Positions 17,062 to 27,443 are shown, counted from the stretch's first letter. The stretch is 64,000 bases of DNA from Cytophagales bacterium (GCA_030448185.1 JAUJNL010000001.1:62001-126000); one strand, 5' to 3'. Notes: generated from the letters alone by a model not told the origin. A program made the numbers and translations.

Positions 17062-17935
17062 ATGCTAGAAATTCGGGTTCGGAAATCACTGTTAATGGCG
17101 GAAGGGCAAACGGATCTGGCCGTTGATTTTCAAATCGGGAAACCGGCAGTTTCTGCACGATTTACGGTAAATCAGGCGCGGGCAAAACAACGCTGCTGAA
17201 AATACTGGCGGGACTAATCCAGCCGGAGAGAAAGTTTCATCCGGGGTTAACGGGGAAGTGTGGTCAGATACCAGAAGTAAAATTTACCTTCCTCCCCAAA
17301 AACGAAAAATTGGTTTTGTTTTTCAGGATTATGCCTTGTTTCCGAACATGACCGTGCGGGAAAATTTGCTTTACGCCGCTGCCGGTCCCAAAGACTTCCC
17401 ACTCATTGATGATTTACTGGAAAGAGTTGCCTTAACATCCTTAGCCCGCCGTAAACCCGCTACCTTGTCAGGCGGACAGCAACAACGAATAGCCCTGATC
17501 CGGGCTTTGGTGCGCCGACCCGCCATACTGCTCCTGGACGAACCCCTCTCCGCCCTGGATCCCGAAATGCGCCATCAGTTGCAAACCGAGATTTTCCAGT
17601 TACACAAGGCCTTTCACACCACTACTTTGCTGGTAAGCCATCAGTTAACGGAGATCTACCGCCTTTCGGACCAAGTCATTCACATTGAGCGGGGTAGTAT
17701 CATCCAGTCCGGTACTCCTTCAGCAGTATTCGGGCAAAAATTCAGCAGTAAAATCCAGCTGCCCGGCGAAATATTAAGTATTCAACAAAGTGATATGGTC
17801 TACATCCTCGAAATCCTTACCGGAAACTCCGTAATCAAAGTAGTGGCAACCGAAAATGAGGCCCGCGGCTTACAATCCGGTGACCGGGTAATGGTGTTTT
17901 CGAAAGCCTTTAATCCCATTGTCCGGAAGTTATAG
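17062..17935 (+). pseudogene. modC: molybdate ABC transporter ATP-binding protein, frame broken
   Basis: The start ATG 17062 reads MLEIRVRKSLLMAEGQTDLAVDFQIGK. After a phase change near 17140 the Walker A loop YGKSGAGKTTLLKILAGL appears. Another change near 17235 leads to the long intact part with IGFVFQDYALFPNMTV (Q-loop), LSGGQQQRIALIRAL (ABC signature), LLLDEPLSALD (Walker B) and VSHQ (H-loop). A C-terminal TOBE region is present (IQLPGEILSIQQ to VFSKAFNPIVRKL). It powers molybdate import with ModB. Confidence 0.88.
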
Positions 17936-18412
17936 TTGAATTTGACTGTTTAACTCATTATTATATTTACTTAAACAAAATAACTAAACTTGGTGCTTTT
18001 GTTTAGGTAAACCTTTCCGATTCGCAATCCACACTTGCCATTGCCCCGTCCGTTTGGCAGTTTCTGATAGTATATCTGATTCATGTTATAATTCCTAAAG
18101 ATGCCCTGCTAACCCTCCAGGAGCAGCCTTTTTAAGCCTTAGCTATTGTAATACGGCAAAGATCTGCTCTGTAGCGCCAGGTCACCGCCAGTTGTTCGAA
18201 ATCGGATAGAGCTAAGTGGAGCTAAGTGTTGGATGCCCAATAGTAGTACAGTTACTACTAATGAATGAGCCTTAAGACTCAAGTTAGACACTATTCAGCT
18301 AGCTCTTTTCTTTTTTAAAAGGATTATAAGTGAAAAGTTTTTACTTATATTTTTTGTTTAATAAAATAAAAAAAAAGTTAAACAAAAATTATCCCTTTTC
18401 TCCAGGCATCCG
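17936..18412. promoter_or_regulatory. gene-free region with paired TTTTGTTTAA motifs upstream of the sigma factor
   Basis: No coding frame is convincing. At 17966-17980 and 17997-18011 two 15-base arms (TTTACTTAAACAAAA and its near complement, one mismatch) are separated by 16 bases. At 18351-18361 and 18378-18388 the inverse pair TTTTTGTTTAA and TTAAACAAAAA is again 16 bases apart. Between them, 18326-18348 is a 23-base palindrome (ATAAGT...ACTTAT) with one mismatched pair. These look like operators for the crt locus. The regulator is unknown. Confidence 0.5.
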
Positions 18413-18420
18413 TATATTTG
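18413..18420 (+). promoter_or_regulatory. candidate -7 box of the ECF sigma factor gene
   Basis: TATATTTG fits TAnnTTTG and lies 25 bases before the ATG. The TTAAACAAAAA arm ending at 18388 covers the -33 area, so a protein bound there would affect transcription. Confidence 0.45.
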
Positions 18421-18445
18421 GTCACACCAATACTCAAATAGCCCT

Positions 18446-18958
18446 ATGACTGCTTTAGAGTTTTCTTATTCTATTAATAAGGCATCGAAGTCGCTCAAGC
18501 CATTTGCCATGCGACTAACCAAAGACCACGAGGAAGCCAACGACTTGCTGCAGGAGACCCTGCTGAAGGCATTTATCAACCGGGAAAAATTTTCGGAAGG
18601 TACCAATCTGAAGGCCTGGCTGTACACAATTATGAAGAATACGTTTATCACCAATTACCAGCGGATGGTACGGCGTAATACCTTCATTGATACCACCAGC
18701 AATTTGCATTATATCAATTCCCCTTCGGTAATTATTCAGAATATGGCCTATGCTACTTTCACGCAGGAGGAAATTGATCAGGCGCTGGGTGACATTGAGG
18801 ATGTGTACCGCATTCCGTTTATGATGTACTTCCGGGGATTTAAATACCATGAGATTGCGCAGAAGCTCGAAATACCCATTGGAACCGTCAAGAACCGGAT
18901 TCATCTGGCGCGGAAAGAGCTCAAGCAACACCTTGAAAGTTATCAATACGCTTCCTGA
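18446..18958 (+). CDS. ECF-family RNA polymerase sigma factor
   Basis: 170 residues, normal for an ECF sigma. Region 2 has HEEANDLLQETLLKAFINREKF and AWLYTIMKNTFITNYQR. Region 4 has YRIPFMMYFRGFKYHEIAQKLEIPIGTVKNRIHLARKEL with the helix-turn-helix. It precedes crtI-crtB in the same direction, an order known from Bacteroidota carotenoid loci, and probably drives them. No anti-sigma gene is adjacent, so control may be at its own promoter. Confidence 0.9.
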   Translation: MTALEFSYSINKASKSLKPFAMRLTKDHEEANDLLQETLLKAFINREKFSEGTNLKAWLYTIMKNTFITNYQRMVRRNTFIDTTSNLHYINSPSVIIQNMAYATFTQEEIDQALGDIEDVYRIPFMMYFRGFKYHEIAQKLEIPIGTVKNRIHLARKELKQHLESYQYAS

Positions 18959-18990
18959 CCGGTTAAATACAAGACCTCAGTCCACCAGAA

Positions 18991-19025
18991 ACTGCCCAAA
19001 CCATTTGTTGTTTGGGTAGTTTTTT
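18991..19025 (+). terminator. rho-independent terminator after the sigma factor gene
   Basis: ACTGCCCAAAC pairs with GTTTGGGTAGT (one G-T pair) across an eight-base loop and is followed by a T run. Confidence 0.75.
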
Positions 19026-19040
19026 CATTCCTTAGAATAG

Positions 19041-19212
19041 TGGTTTTGGTTTCCAGTTTATAGTTGTTAGTTTCCAGTTGCCGGTTTAGCACTGTTGTTG
19101 CTGAGCTACAGTTTACATTTGGTACCTCTGACCATGAGCAGACAGGCTGATAACCACAAAATGATAGTTAAAAACAATCAACCAGCAACCAAAAACTAAC
19201 AACCAGAAACTA
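19041..19212. repeat. intergenic degenerate inverted repeat (stutter type)
   Basis: The left half has tandem variants of TTTCCAGTTTATAGTTG. The right half has complements such as CAACCAGCAACCAAAAAC and CTAACAACCAGAAAC. The two halves could pair into a long imperfect hairpin between the sigma gene and crtI. Confidence 0.5.
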
Positions 19213-19220
19213 TTCTATCA

Positions 19221-20700
19221 GTGGCTGCAGCAAAAAAAGTAATCGTAATCGGATCTGGCTTCGCGGGACTTTCGGCGGCGACTCATCTGGCACAGCGGGG
19301 GTTTGACGTGACTGTGCTGGAAAAAAATGAGTCATCCGGCGGAAGAGCCCGGCAATTCAAGGCGCAGGGATTCACCTTCGACATGAGGCCCAGCTGGTAC
19401 TGGATGCCGGATGTATTTTGAATCCTACTTTGCCCAATTCGGCAAAAAACCCGCCGATTATTACCACTTAATCCGGCTTGACCCCTCGTACCGGGTTGTT
19501 TTCGGTGAAAATGATTTGGTTGATGTGCCTGCTCAAATGGAAGCATTACGGGATCTATTTGACTCAGTGGAGCCCGGTAGCAGTAAGCAACTAGACGCCT
19601 TTCTGAAACAGGCCGCTTACAAATATCAGGTGGGAATTCAGGAGTTTGTGTATAAACCCAGCCGGTCCGTGACGGAATTTATTGATCCGCGCCTGCTGAT
19701 TAGCGCCATCCGGATGGACGTATTTCAATCTTTTTACACGCATGTGCGCCGGTTTTTTAAGCACCCTAAGATTCTGCAGCTGATGGAATTTCCGGTACTG
19801 TTTCTGGGAGCCGTGCCACAGAATACACCGGCTCTGTACAGCCTGATGAATTACGCTGATATCAGTCTTGGCACGTGGTACCCAATGGGAGGGATGCACA
19901 AAATTGTGGAAGGAATGACGCAATTTGCGGAGGAGAAAGGCGTTACATTCAACTATAACTGTGAAGTAACGGGCATCGATGTCATCGACAGACAAGCCCG
20001 GCGGATAATAACCAATAAAGGAACGTTCGACGCTGCAGTAGTAGTTGCCGGAGCAGACTATCACCACGTTGAAAGTCAGTTATTGGAAAAGGGTCAGCAA
20101 AGCTATAGTGAAGAATACTGGAACAAACGGGTGCTGGCGCCTTCTTCCCTGATTTTCTATGTTGGGGTTAATAAACGTTTGCAAGGGCTGCGTCATCATA
20201 ATCTGTTCTTCGATGCGGACTTCGGTCTGCATGCCCAGGAAATTTATGAAACCCCGCAATGGCCGACCGAACCACTGTTTTACGTGTCGGCTCCCTCTGT
20301 AACCGATCCGGCTGTTGCACCCCAAGGGTGTGAAAACTTATTCATCCTGATTCCGGTGGCGCCAGCGCTGGCCGATAGCGAAGAAGTCAGAGAGAAGTAC
20401 TATCAGGTAGTGATGGATCGGCTGGAAAAACTGACGGGTCAATCGATCCGGGAAGCCGTGGTATACAAGCGCAGTTATGCTCACCGTGATTTTGTGGGTG
20501 ACTATCATGCGTTCAAAGGCAATGCCTATGGCCTGGCTAATACGTTAATGCAAACTGCTATTCTGAAACCTTCGCTGAAAAGCAGGAAGGTTGATAATCT
20601 CTTTTATACCGGGCAACTGACCGTACCGGGTCCCGGCGTACCGCCTTCCCTGATTTCGGGGCAGGTAGTGGCCGGAGAAGTAGTTAAGGAGTTCGGGTGA
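19221..20700 (+). pseudogene. crtI: phytoene desaturase, one frameshift
   Basis: Reading GTG 19221 to 20700 spans about 493 residues, the normal CrtI length. The FAD-binding start is VIVIGSGFAGLSAATHLAQRGFDVTVLEKN with SGGRARQF. The frame breaks near 19417, where one extra T in a TTTT run turns DVFESYF into DVF-stop. The remainder is intact to TGQLTVPGPGVPPSLISGQVVAGEV, the family C-terminal signature. One substitution is visible: FDMRPSWYW where FDMGPSWYW is usual. The enzyme introduces double bonds into phytoene to make lycopene-type carotenoids. It is followed by crtB. Confidence 0.9.
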
Positions 20701-20952
20701 TGGAGATTGTTCGACAGAAAATAAATAGTCCTGGTTTAATCAATGACCCCGGGTTTTAACCTGGAGAGGCGGGGTTCCGGCCGTTTTCTCCCATTTTAAA
20801 AACAATTGTGCCGGTAAAAGGTTAAATGCAACAAGCAGCTGCCAGGGCAGGCCGTAGACTGTAAGCATTTATAGCAGTATTTATAATCTTACGGCATCCA
20901 GCAATAAGTAATCAGGCTACTCCTAATAATTAAGAGAATCAAGGTACATACT

Positions 20953-21786
20953 ATGGATTTGTTCAGCGAAACCACTTTTAAATGCAGCAAGCTTATTACG
21001 CAGCATTACAGCACCTCGTTTACCCTGGGCATCAAAACCCTGGAAGCTAAATACCGGCTGCCTATCTACGGAGTGTATGGATTTGTCCGGTATGCTGATG
21101 AAATCGTGGATACCTTCCACGATTATAACAAGCACGATTTGCTCAATCATTTCTGGCAGGATACCTATAAGGCTATCGAAGACAAAATCAGTCTGAACCC
21201 GGTGCTGCACTCCTTTCAGATGGTGGTACATACATACGGCATTGACCGGGAACTAATCGACGCTTTCCTGACCAGTATGGAAATGGATTTGCAGCGTAGT
21301 GAGTATAATGCCGAGGGATATGAGGAATACATTTATGGTTCGGCAGAGGCGGTAGGGCTCATGTGCCTGCGGGTGTTCTGCGAAGGAGATGATGCGATGT
21401 ACCAGCGGCTTCGGGAACCGGCCCGGCGGCTGGGCGCTGCCTTTCAGAAAGTAAATTTTCTGCGCGATATCCGGAGTGATTACTACGAACGGGGCCGTAC
21501 TTATTTTCCCGGAGTCAACTTTGATTCCTTTACCAACGACGCCAAAAGTGCCATTGAAGACGATATCCAGGCTGATTTTGAGGCTGCATACCAGGGAATT
21601 ATCCGGTTGCCCCAGGGAGCCAAGTGGGGCGTGTACCTGGCATATATATATTACAAGGCGCTGTTCAGTAAAATCAAAAAGCTTCCGCCTTCACGCATCC
21701 TGCAGGAACGTATCCGGGTACCCGACCAACACAAAGTTGCGCTGCTGGTACAAACGTACTTCCGTCACAAACTGAATTTTCTGTAA
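20953..21786 (+). CDS. crtB: phytoene synthase
   Basis: 277 residues, intact. It condenses two geranylgeranyl diphosphates to phytoene. The first Asp-rich motif is in YGFVRYADEIVDTFHDY (DExxD) and the second in FLRDIRSDYYERGRTYFP (DxxxD). YIYGSAEAVGLMCLRVF is also conserved. It lies 250 bases after crtI. The gap holds no gene. Confidence 0.95.
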   Translation: MDLFSETTFKCSKLITQHYSTSFTLGIKTLEAKYRLPIYGVYGFVRYADEIVDTFHDYNKHDLLNHFWQDTYKAIEDKISLNPVLHSFQMVVHTYGIDRELIDAFLTSMEMDLQRSEYNAEGYEEYIYGSAEAVGLMCLRVFCEGDDAMYQRLREPARRLGAAFQKVNFLRDIRSDYYERGRTYFPGVNFDSFTNDAKSAIEDDIQADFEAAYQGIIRLPQGAKWGVYLAYIYYKALFSKIKKLPPSRILQERIRVPDQHKVALLVQTYFRHKLNFL

Positions 21787-22000
21787 GAAGCCTCTCATCG
21801 CTCAGTCTATTGGCTTCGCAGGGTATTTACCGCTATTGGTGCGGAGAAGGAGAGATACGGGTTCCTCTCGTAAAAAGATGATTTAGGGTGAGGTGTTTTG
21901 AAAGGACTACTTTTAATTTGGTCTATTTATTCAGGTCTTATACTGTTTTTAATGACAACTTCCCGGCTGGAGTTAAGTTAAAGGATAGAGACGTAATAGT

Positions 22001-22648
22001 ATGAAAATCGGAACCAGCCGGGTGGAGGCATTCAGTGATGGGGTCATAGCTATTGTAATCACGATCATGGTCCTGGAACTGAAACTTCCCGATATACAGA
22101 AGGAAGCAAGCACGCGGGATATTTTGCACCACCTGACTGAACTAGCTCCTTATTTTGTGGCCTACGTATTCAGCTTTATGATGGTGGGTATTTTCTGGAC
22201 GAATCACCACCATATGTTTCATCTGCTGGAAAAGACCAATGAGCCATTGTTGGGACTAAACCTTTTTTTTCTTTTCTGGATGAGTCTGATTCCCTTTGCG
22301 TCAGGGATAATGGGGGCCAATCCCTGGCTGCCTACCTCTTCCGCTATATATGGATTTATCATGCTCATGACTACCTTATCCTTGACGATCATGCGTATTT
22401 ATACGCTGAAACAAGGACTAATCCATAAAGACGAAGACCAGAATTTGACTTATAAGATTTACACTGCATCCCTGCAAGGTAAAACCAGAAGCTATATTGG
22501 AACAGTAGCTTATCTACTCGCTATTCCATTAGCGTATGTCCATATTCTGCTGGCCTATCTTTGTTTTATCATTCCGCCCATTCTCTTTTTTATTCCTCAT
22601 GGCATTGATGACGAGAAGCTAGCCGCAAGAATTGAGGAGAAGAACTAA
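22001..22648 (+). CDS. TMEM175-family potassium channel-like protein
   Basis: 215 residues with about six membrane segments. The first carries the diagnostic RVEAFSDGVIAIVITIMVLEL (RxxxFSDG), and FWTNHHHMFHLL follows helix three. This is the bacterial TMEM175 (DUF1211) family, whose members form potassium-permeable channels as multimers. It stands alone. Confidence 0.9.
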   Translation: MKIGTSRVEAFSDGVIAIVITIMVLELKLPDIQKEASTRDILHHLTELAPYFVAYVFSFMMVGIFWTNHHHMFHLLEKTNEPLLGLNLFFLFWMSLIPFASGIMGANPWLPTSSAIYGFIMLMTTLSLTIMRIYTLKQGLIHKDEDQNLTYKIYTASLQGKTRSYIGTVAYLLAIPLAYVHILLAYLCFIIPPILFFIPHGIDDEKLAARIEEKN

Positions 22649-22806
22649 GGCGTACAGCCTCTTAAGCGTTGCTCCTAGTAGTAGTCGAACAGGAAATGGC
22701 TGGAACCTCCTGAACGCGTTCCAGATAAAATGTAAAGACCAGCCGTAAGACTGACCGAACTTTTAGTGGTTGAATTTGTTGATTTAAGTAGCGATATTTG
22801 CAAACT

Positions 22807-23229
22807 ATGAAGGCAGTTTGTTCCCGTATAGTAGCTTTCCTGATGATTGGGGTGATGCTTACCCTCAATACAGGTATGGGCTTGGTGGAACATACCTGTT
22901 TTGTGAGTGGTAAAAAGTCCATTTCGACGGATCAGCATCAGGGCTGCTGCGCTAAAAAATCTAAAGCGCCAGTCAGTAAGCCCCAAGTAACGGTTCAGAA
23001 GGATAAGTGCTGCGAATTGAATACGGCTTATCTGCATATTGATTTCGTTTCCTTATCCGACAGCGTTTCCAAGTTTTTCTCCCATCTCTATTTTACAGTA
23101 GCCGACAGCGTTGTTCACGTTTTCAATGCCCTGGTGCAAAAAAGCGAGACAGCCTGCAGTTACACCAATTCCTCCCCGCCTGAGTCGGGTCGTTCCTTGT
23201 TGCTTAAACACTGTACGCTTAGAGTTTAG
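22807..23229 (+). CDS. HYC_CC_PP-family secreted protein
   Basis: 140 residues from ATG 22807. It has an N-terminal signal (IVAFLMIGVMLTLNTGMGLV), then EHTCFVSGKK, HQGCCAKKSK and KDKCCELN, the Cys-rich motifs that define this Bacteroidota family (HYC is here HTC). The long tail is polar. Members usually sit directly before a TonB-dependent receptor, as here. The cysteine pairs suggest metal, probably copper, binding (inference). Confidence 0.75.
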   Translation: MKAVCSRIVAFLMIGVMLTLNTGMGLVEHTCFVSGKKSISTDQHQGCCAKKSKAPVSKPQVTVQKDKCCELNTAYLHIDFVSLSDSVSKFFSHLYFTVADSVVHVFNALVQKSETACSYTNSSPPESGRSLLLKHCTLRV

Positions 23230-23336
23230 TGAACACCTACGCCTGCCCCTGGTGGTGCCAATCGCATGGGCCCTGGCTTTTTTTATTGCCTTTTAGCAAG
23301 GCTTTATCCTCGTAGTGTATTCATTTAAAACTCTTT

Positions 23337-25613
23337 ATGAAACCATATTTTCCTCCCGGAATAGCTTTCCTGCTATGCGGGTTCATGCGGATTGCCGCTT
23401 TTTCACAAACCATTACCGGTACGGTGCGGGATGGGGGTAGTGCCGGACAAACATCCCCATTGCCGGGTGCCAGTATTTACTGGTCTGGTACCACGCAAGG
23501 CACCACTACGGATGCCAATGGCCGTTTCAGCATCACTAAACCAACTGCCCATGCTCCATTAGTGATTAGTTTTGTCGGATATCAGAGTGACACGATTCAC
23601 GTACACGACCAATGGGTGATTGAGATAGTATTGATGCCCAATGCTACGCTAAAGGAAGTAGTGGTAGAGTCCCGCACTTTTGGTACGCAAATTTCCTCTC
23701 TAAATCCTCAAAAAGTAGAAACGATTTCGGCGAAAGAACTGCAAAAAGCGGCTTGCTGTAACCTTTCGGAAAGCTTCGAAACCAATGCCTCCGTCGATGT
23801 TTCCTTCAGTGATGCCATTACCGGAGCCAAGCAGATTCAAATGTTGGGGCTGGATGGTGTGTACGTGCAGATTAATTCTGAGAATATCCCTTCTATCCGT
23901 GGATTAGCCACTACTTACGGGCTAAATTATACACCAGGAACCTGGGTTTCGTCCATTGATGTGGGTAAAGGAGCCGGTTCGGTAGTAAACGGATATGAAT
24001 CTATTACCGGTCAGATCAACGTGGAATTGCAGAAGCCCGAGAAAAGCGAAAAACTGTACCTGAATACCTATCTGAACGATATGGGCCGGGCCGAACTCAA
24101 TTTGAATTCAGCCCATAAGTTGAGTAAAAAGTGGAGTACCGGCGTATTGTTGCATTCGAGCCGCCTGGGCGATGAACTAGGCCGGATGGACCGTAATAAG
24201 GATGGTTTTCTGGACCTACCCATGTTTACACAGTACAACGGCATTAGCCGCTGGAAGTACAACGGTAACCGATTGCAGGCGCAGTTTGGCGTAAAAGCCC
24301 TTTATGAAAACCGGAAAGGTGGCCAGATGGCCTACTATGACAAAAGCCATACTATGGAGCCACAACAAATCTGGGATGAGCACATGGGCCACTACATGTC
24401 CGTAATGCCGGAGCCTCCCTATGGAACTGGCAGCACGACCCGCCGGATGGAAACGTTCAGCAAAACGGGTATTTTGTTCCCTAATACGCCTTACAAGGGA
24501 CTGGGCTTGATTACCTCCGCAGTGAATCACGAACAGGACGCATTTTTTGGGAATAACCGCTATCGCGGCCAGCAGCGAACTTTGTATGCCAACCTGATTT
24601 ACCAGACCATTATTGGCACTACGGACCATGCCGTAAAAATAGGAGCCAGCTACCTGCTGGACAACTACCGCGAAGCTTTCCGTGACTCCTCCTTCACCCG
24701 TACCGAATCGGTGCCTGGTGTTTTCGGGGAATATACCTACACGATTCCCGAGAAGTTTACGGCAGTAGCCGGCTTACGAACTGATTTTCACAACTTGTAC
24801 GGCATTATTGTTACGCCCCGACTGCACCTGAAGTATACCCTTACGCCGACTACTATTCTCCGCGCCTCCGCTGGCAGTGGCTTCCGGGTACCGAATCCGA
24901 TTGTAGAAAATACCTCGGTACTGGTGAGTTCGAGACAATTGGTGGTAAAAGAGAACTTGCAGCCCGAAAAGGCTTGGAACTACGGCCTGAATCTGACTCA
25001 GGAATTTGTGGCATTTGGTAAGAATGGTTCGCTGGGCCTTGATCTGTTTCGCACGGATTTTGTGAATCAGTTAGTGGTGGACATGGACAGCGACCCGCGG
25101 CAAATTGCATTTTACAACCTGAAAGGGAAGTCGTACGCCAACAATGCGCAGGTAGAAGTGCAGTACCAGCCCGTTAAACGCATGGATGTGAAGCTGGCCT
25201 ATAAGTTTTATGATGTGAAAACCACCTTAGGCGGACAACTGTTGCCCCGGCCCTTCGTCAGTCAGCACCGGGCTCTATTTAATGTGGGCTATGCTACTAA
25301 CTTTGATAAGTGGAAGTTTGATTTTACTACGCAATGGATTGGTTCCAAGCGGGTTCCGGCCAAGTTTACGGATGCCGAAGGGGTAAGGCCCTTAACCTAT
25401 TCGCCTGCTTATTTCCTGTTTAATGCCCAAGTGACTAAGTCTTTCCGGAAGTGGGATATTTACTTAGGGGGAGAAAATCTTGGCAACTTTAAACAACCCA
25501 GCCCCATCGTAGCTGCGGATAAGCCCTTTAGTCCCGACTTTGATGCTTCCCTGATTTGGGCACCCATCTACGGGCGAATGATTTACGCAGGAATGCGGTT
25601 AAAGATAAAGTAG
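23337..25613 (+). CDS. TonB-dependent outer-membrane receptor, probable metal uptake
   Basis: 758 residues, intact. Signal peptide, then a carboxypeptidase-like beta-sandwich (about 25-110, ITGTVRDGG to GRFSITKP), then the plug (about 120-240, LQKAACCNLSESFETNASVD to GKGAGSVVNGYESITGQINVEL) and a barrel that ends in an aromatic strand. The AACCNLSESFETN plug is typical of receptors next to HYC_CC_PP and HMA proteins. That neighbourhood suggests copper or another heavy metal as ligand. The HMA gene lies about 2.3 kb downstream, past inserted genes. Confidence 0.88.
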   Translation: MKPYFPPGIAFLLCGFMRIAAFSQTITGTVRDGGSAGQTSPLPGASIYWSGTTQGTTTDANGRFSITKPTAHAPLVISFVGYQSDTIHVHDQWVIEIVLMPNATLKEVVVESRTFGTQISSLNPQKVETISAKELQKAACCNLSESFETNASVDVSFSDAITGAKQIQMLGLDGVYVQINSENIPSIRGLATTYGLNYTPGTWVSSIDVGKGAGSVVNGYESITGQINVELQKPEKSEKLYLNTYLNDMGRAELNLNSAHKLSKKWSTGVLLHSSRLGDELGRMDRNKDGFLDLPMFTQYNGISRWKYNGNRLQAQFGVKALYENRKGGQMAYYDKSHTMEPQQIWDEHMGHYMSVMPEPPYGTGSTTRRMETFSKTGILFPNTPYKGLGLITSAVNHEQDAFFGNNRYRGQQRTLYANLIYQTIIGTTDHAVKIGASYLLDNYREAFRDSSFTRTESVPGVFGEYTYTIPEKFTAVAGLRTDFHNLYGIIVTPRLHLKYTLTPTTILRASAGSGFRVPNPIVENTSVLVSSRQLVVKENLQPEKAWNYGLNLTQEFVAFGKNGSLGLDLFRTDFVNQLVVDMDSDPRQIAFYNLKGKSYANNAQVEVQYQPVKRMDVKLAYKFYDVKTTLGGQLLPRPFVSQHRALFNVGYATNFDKWKFDFTTQWIGSKRVPAKFTDAEGVRPLTYSPAYFLFNAQVTKSFRKWDIYLGGENLGNFKQPSPIVAADKPFSPDFDASLIWAPIYGRMIYAGMRLKIK

Positions 25614-25721
25614 GAGGGAGAATGAGAAGTGGGTTTGTGACTAATTCAATATTGCACAGGAAGTTATCCCGCAAATAAGGCCAGTTTATAAAAATCTTGA
25701 TTTGAAATAAAAAGTTTAAAA

Positions 25722-26832
25722 ATGCCTAAGCTAATCAATGCCTTTGATTCTAGTAATGAGTTTGAACGGTCCTCTTATTTTACCATCTGTTTCAACACGC
25801 TTCCCTCTCACCTCAGATTTAAAACTCCGCTGAATGAAAGCAGGGAAAATATGGAAGCTGTCATGGCTGCTATTGATTTCGAGGATATTAGGATCAAGGA
25901 AGTCTTTAAAAACTGGAATACAGAAGATGCAAAAAATGCAGATTCTTCCAATGATTATCCTTATCAATATTTGTTGAAGAGTGAAATTAAGAAACTTGTA
26001 TTATGGATTTCACTGGAAAACGATGAATTAGTCAGTACCTTTCTATATGATGCCACCGATCCAGATCTTGAAAGGTGGGTTATTTCGGCGAATAGTGTCC
26101 TTCGAGCTAAAGTGGGCGTCAACATGTCCCCGGTTTTTAAAGTATTGTACCGTCATAGTACATATTTTTTACAGAGGATGTCCCGACGAATGAACTGAAA
26201 TTAAATATTGAAGAGCTTTATAACGATGATTTTCAGGAAATACACTCCATAATCATGGAGGCAATGACTAAAGATAAAGCAGGTTTAATATTACTTCATG
26301 GGGTACCCGAACTGGTAAAACATCATATATAAAAAGTTTGATTTCCAAGTATAATAAGAAGGCCTTTATTTTCATTCAGAATGAATTTATAAAGGACTTG
26401 CTTAATCCCGATTTTATTTCATTTTTATTGCAGAATAGAAATTGCATCTTAATTATTGAAGATGCAGAAAAAGTAATAACTACTAGAGAATATCAGAGTG
26501 AAAGCTCAGTAGTATCCACCATTCTCCAGCTAACCGATGGGCTTTTTAGCGATTACCTGAATATTAAGATTATCTGTACGTTTAATACTAACATTGAGAG
26601 AGTGGACAAAGCGCTGCTTCGTAAAGGTAGGATGATAGCTAACTATGAATTTAAACCACTATCAAAGGAAAAAACAAATAAATTATTGAAATCTTGGGGG
26701 TATAATTCAATTGATAAAGAGATGGCTCTTGCTGATATTTTTAATTTCGACAAAAGAGGTTTCGAAAGTTCAGCGGATTCTAAAAAATTGGATTTAGAAA
26801 TAATTAAAAACTTCCTACGATATCATGCATGA
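25722..26832 (+). pseudogene. AAA-family ATPase of unknown role, frame broken
   Basis: About 370 codons across two phase changes, near 26160-26200 and 26300. The N-terminal 150 residues form an unrecognised domain. Then come the Walker A loop GTRTGKTSYIKSLIS, the Walker B strand NCILIIEDAEK and IICTFNTNIERVDKALLRKGRM, holding sensor 1 and the Arg region, as in bacterial RarA- or Cdc48-like AAA proteins. Base composition is markedly AT-rich. It seems to have been inserted, with the following toxin-antitoxin genes, between the TonB receptor and the HMA gene. Confidence 0.65.
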
Positions 26833-26912
26833 GCTGATAGTCTTACGGCTAAAGCACAGGGCCAAGTTCATGCCTTCTATAAGTATAAATAAGAATAATA
26901 AAATCGCGGCGA

Positions 26913-27139
26913 TGAAAGTAATTAATATTGATAATGACATTCTGGGTGGAACGCCGGTTTTTGACGGAACCAGAGTTCCAATCAAGAACTTGTTTGCCTA
27001 CTTGGAAACCGGAGAAACAATAGAGGAATTTTTAGAAGATTTTCCATCTATTAACTGCGAACAAGTACTAAAACTTTTAGAGCTTTCTCAAAAGATTTTA
27101 TTCAGCTCAACTCAGATTCTTAATGAAAATTTCGCTTGA
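26913..27139 (+). CDS. DUF433-domain antitoxin
   Basis: 75 residues from ATG 26913. The motif NDILGGTPVFDGTRVPIKNLFAYLETGETIEEFLEDFPSI is the full DUF433 winged-helix signature. Such proteins pair with DUF5615 PIN-like toxins. A DUF5615-like start codes immediately downstream, overlapping this stop by 17 bases, but is cut short. An in-phase earlier start at 26825 would add an unrelated leader. Confidence 0.8.
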
Positions 27140-27176
27140 TGAATGCGTGACCAAGAATCTATCCGCACTAGTATGA
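27123..27176 (+). pseudogene. remnant of a DUF5615 PIN-like toxin
   Basis: Only 17 codons: MKISLDECVTKNLSALV then TGA. The opening MKISLDECVTKNL is the normal DUF5615 start with its catalytic Asp. The rest of the toxin is missing, replaced within about 40 bases by the leader of the next gene. The DUF433 antitoxin is therefore an orphan. Confidence 0.5.
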
Positions 27177-27218
27177 AGTTTGGGATGAGTTGTGTAAATA
27201 GATTATCATTAAAATACT

Positions 27219-27443
27219 ATGATGAACAGAAACAGAATTAATCCACAAGTAGCCGAGGCAATCGGCCATCTGGACGAGTATCAGCAATTAAAGTTGCTGG
27301 AATTCATTAATGCCTTAATTGGAGCAAGTCAGCCCTTAAAGAACCCGCTGCTTAAATACACTGGCTCAATTGAACTTGCTGAATTGGATTTGATGAAACA
27401 AGCTCTTAAGGATAGTTCAACAATTGATGGGAATGAATGGTAA
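27219..27443 (+). CDS. VapB-like antitoxin
   Basis: 74 residues. Start INPQVAEAIGHLDEYQQLKLLEFINALIG followed by a linker (SQPLKNPLLKYTGSI) and an acidic tail. No DNA-binding fold is evident, but this type regularly precedes PIN toxins in Cytophagales. It overlaps the PIN gene by eleven bases. Confidence 0.6.
   Translation: MMNRNRINPQVAEAIGHLDEYQQLKLLEFINALIGASQPLKNPLLKYTGSIELAELDLMKQALKDSSTIDGNEW

Noticed and set aside
18000-18320. Possible merR-like regulator gene next to the sigma factor
   Set aside because: Neither strand gives a frame with helix-turn-helix residues; only short broken segments are seen.
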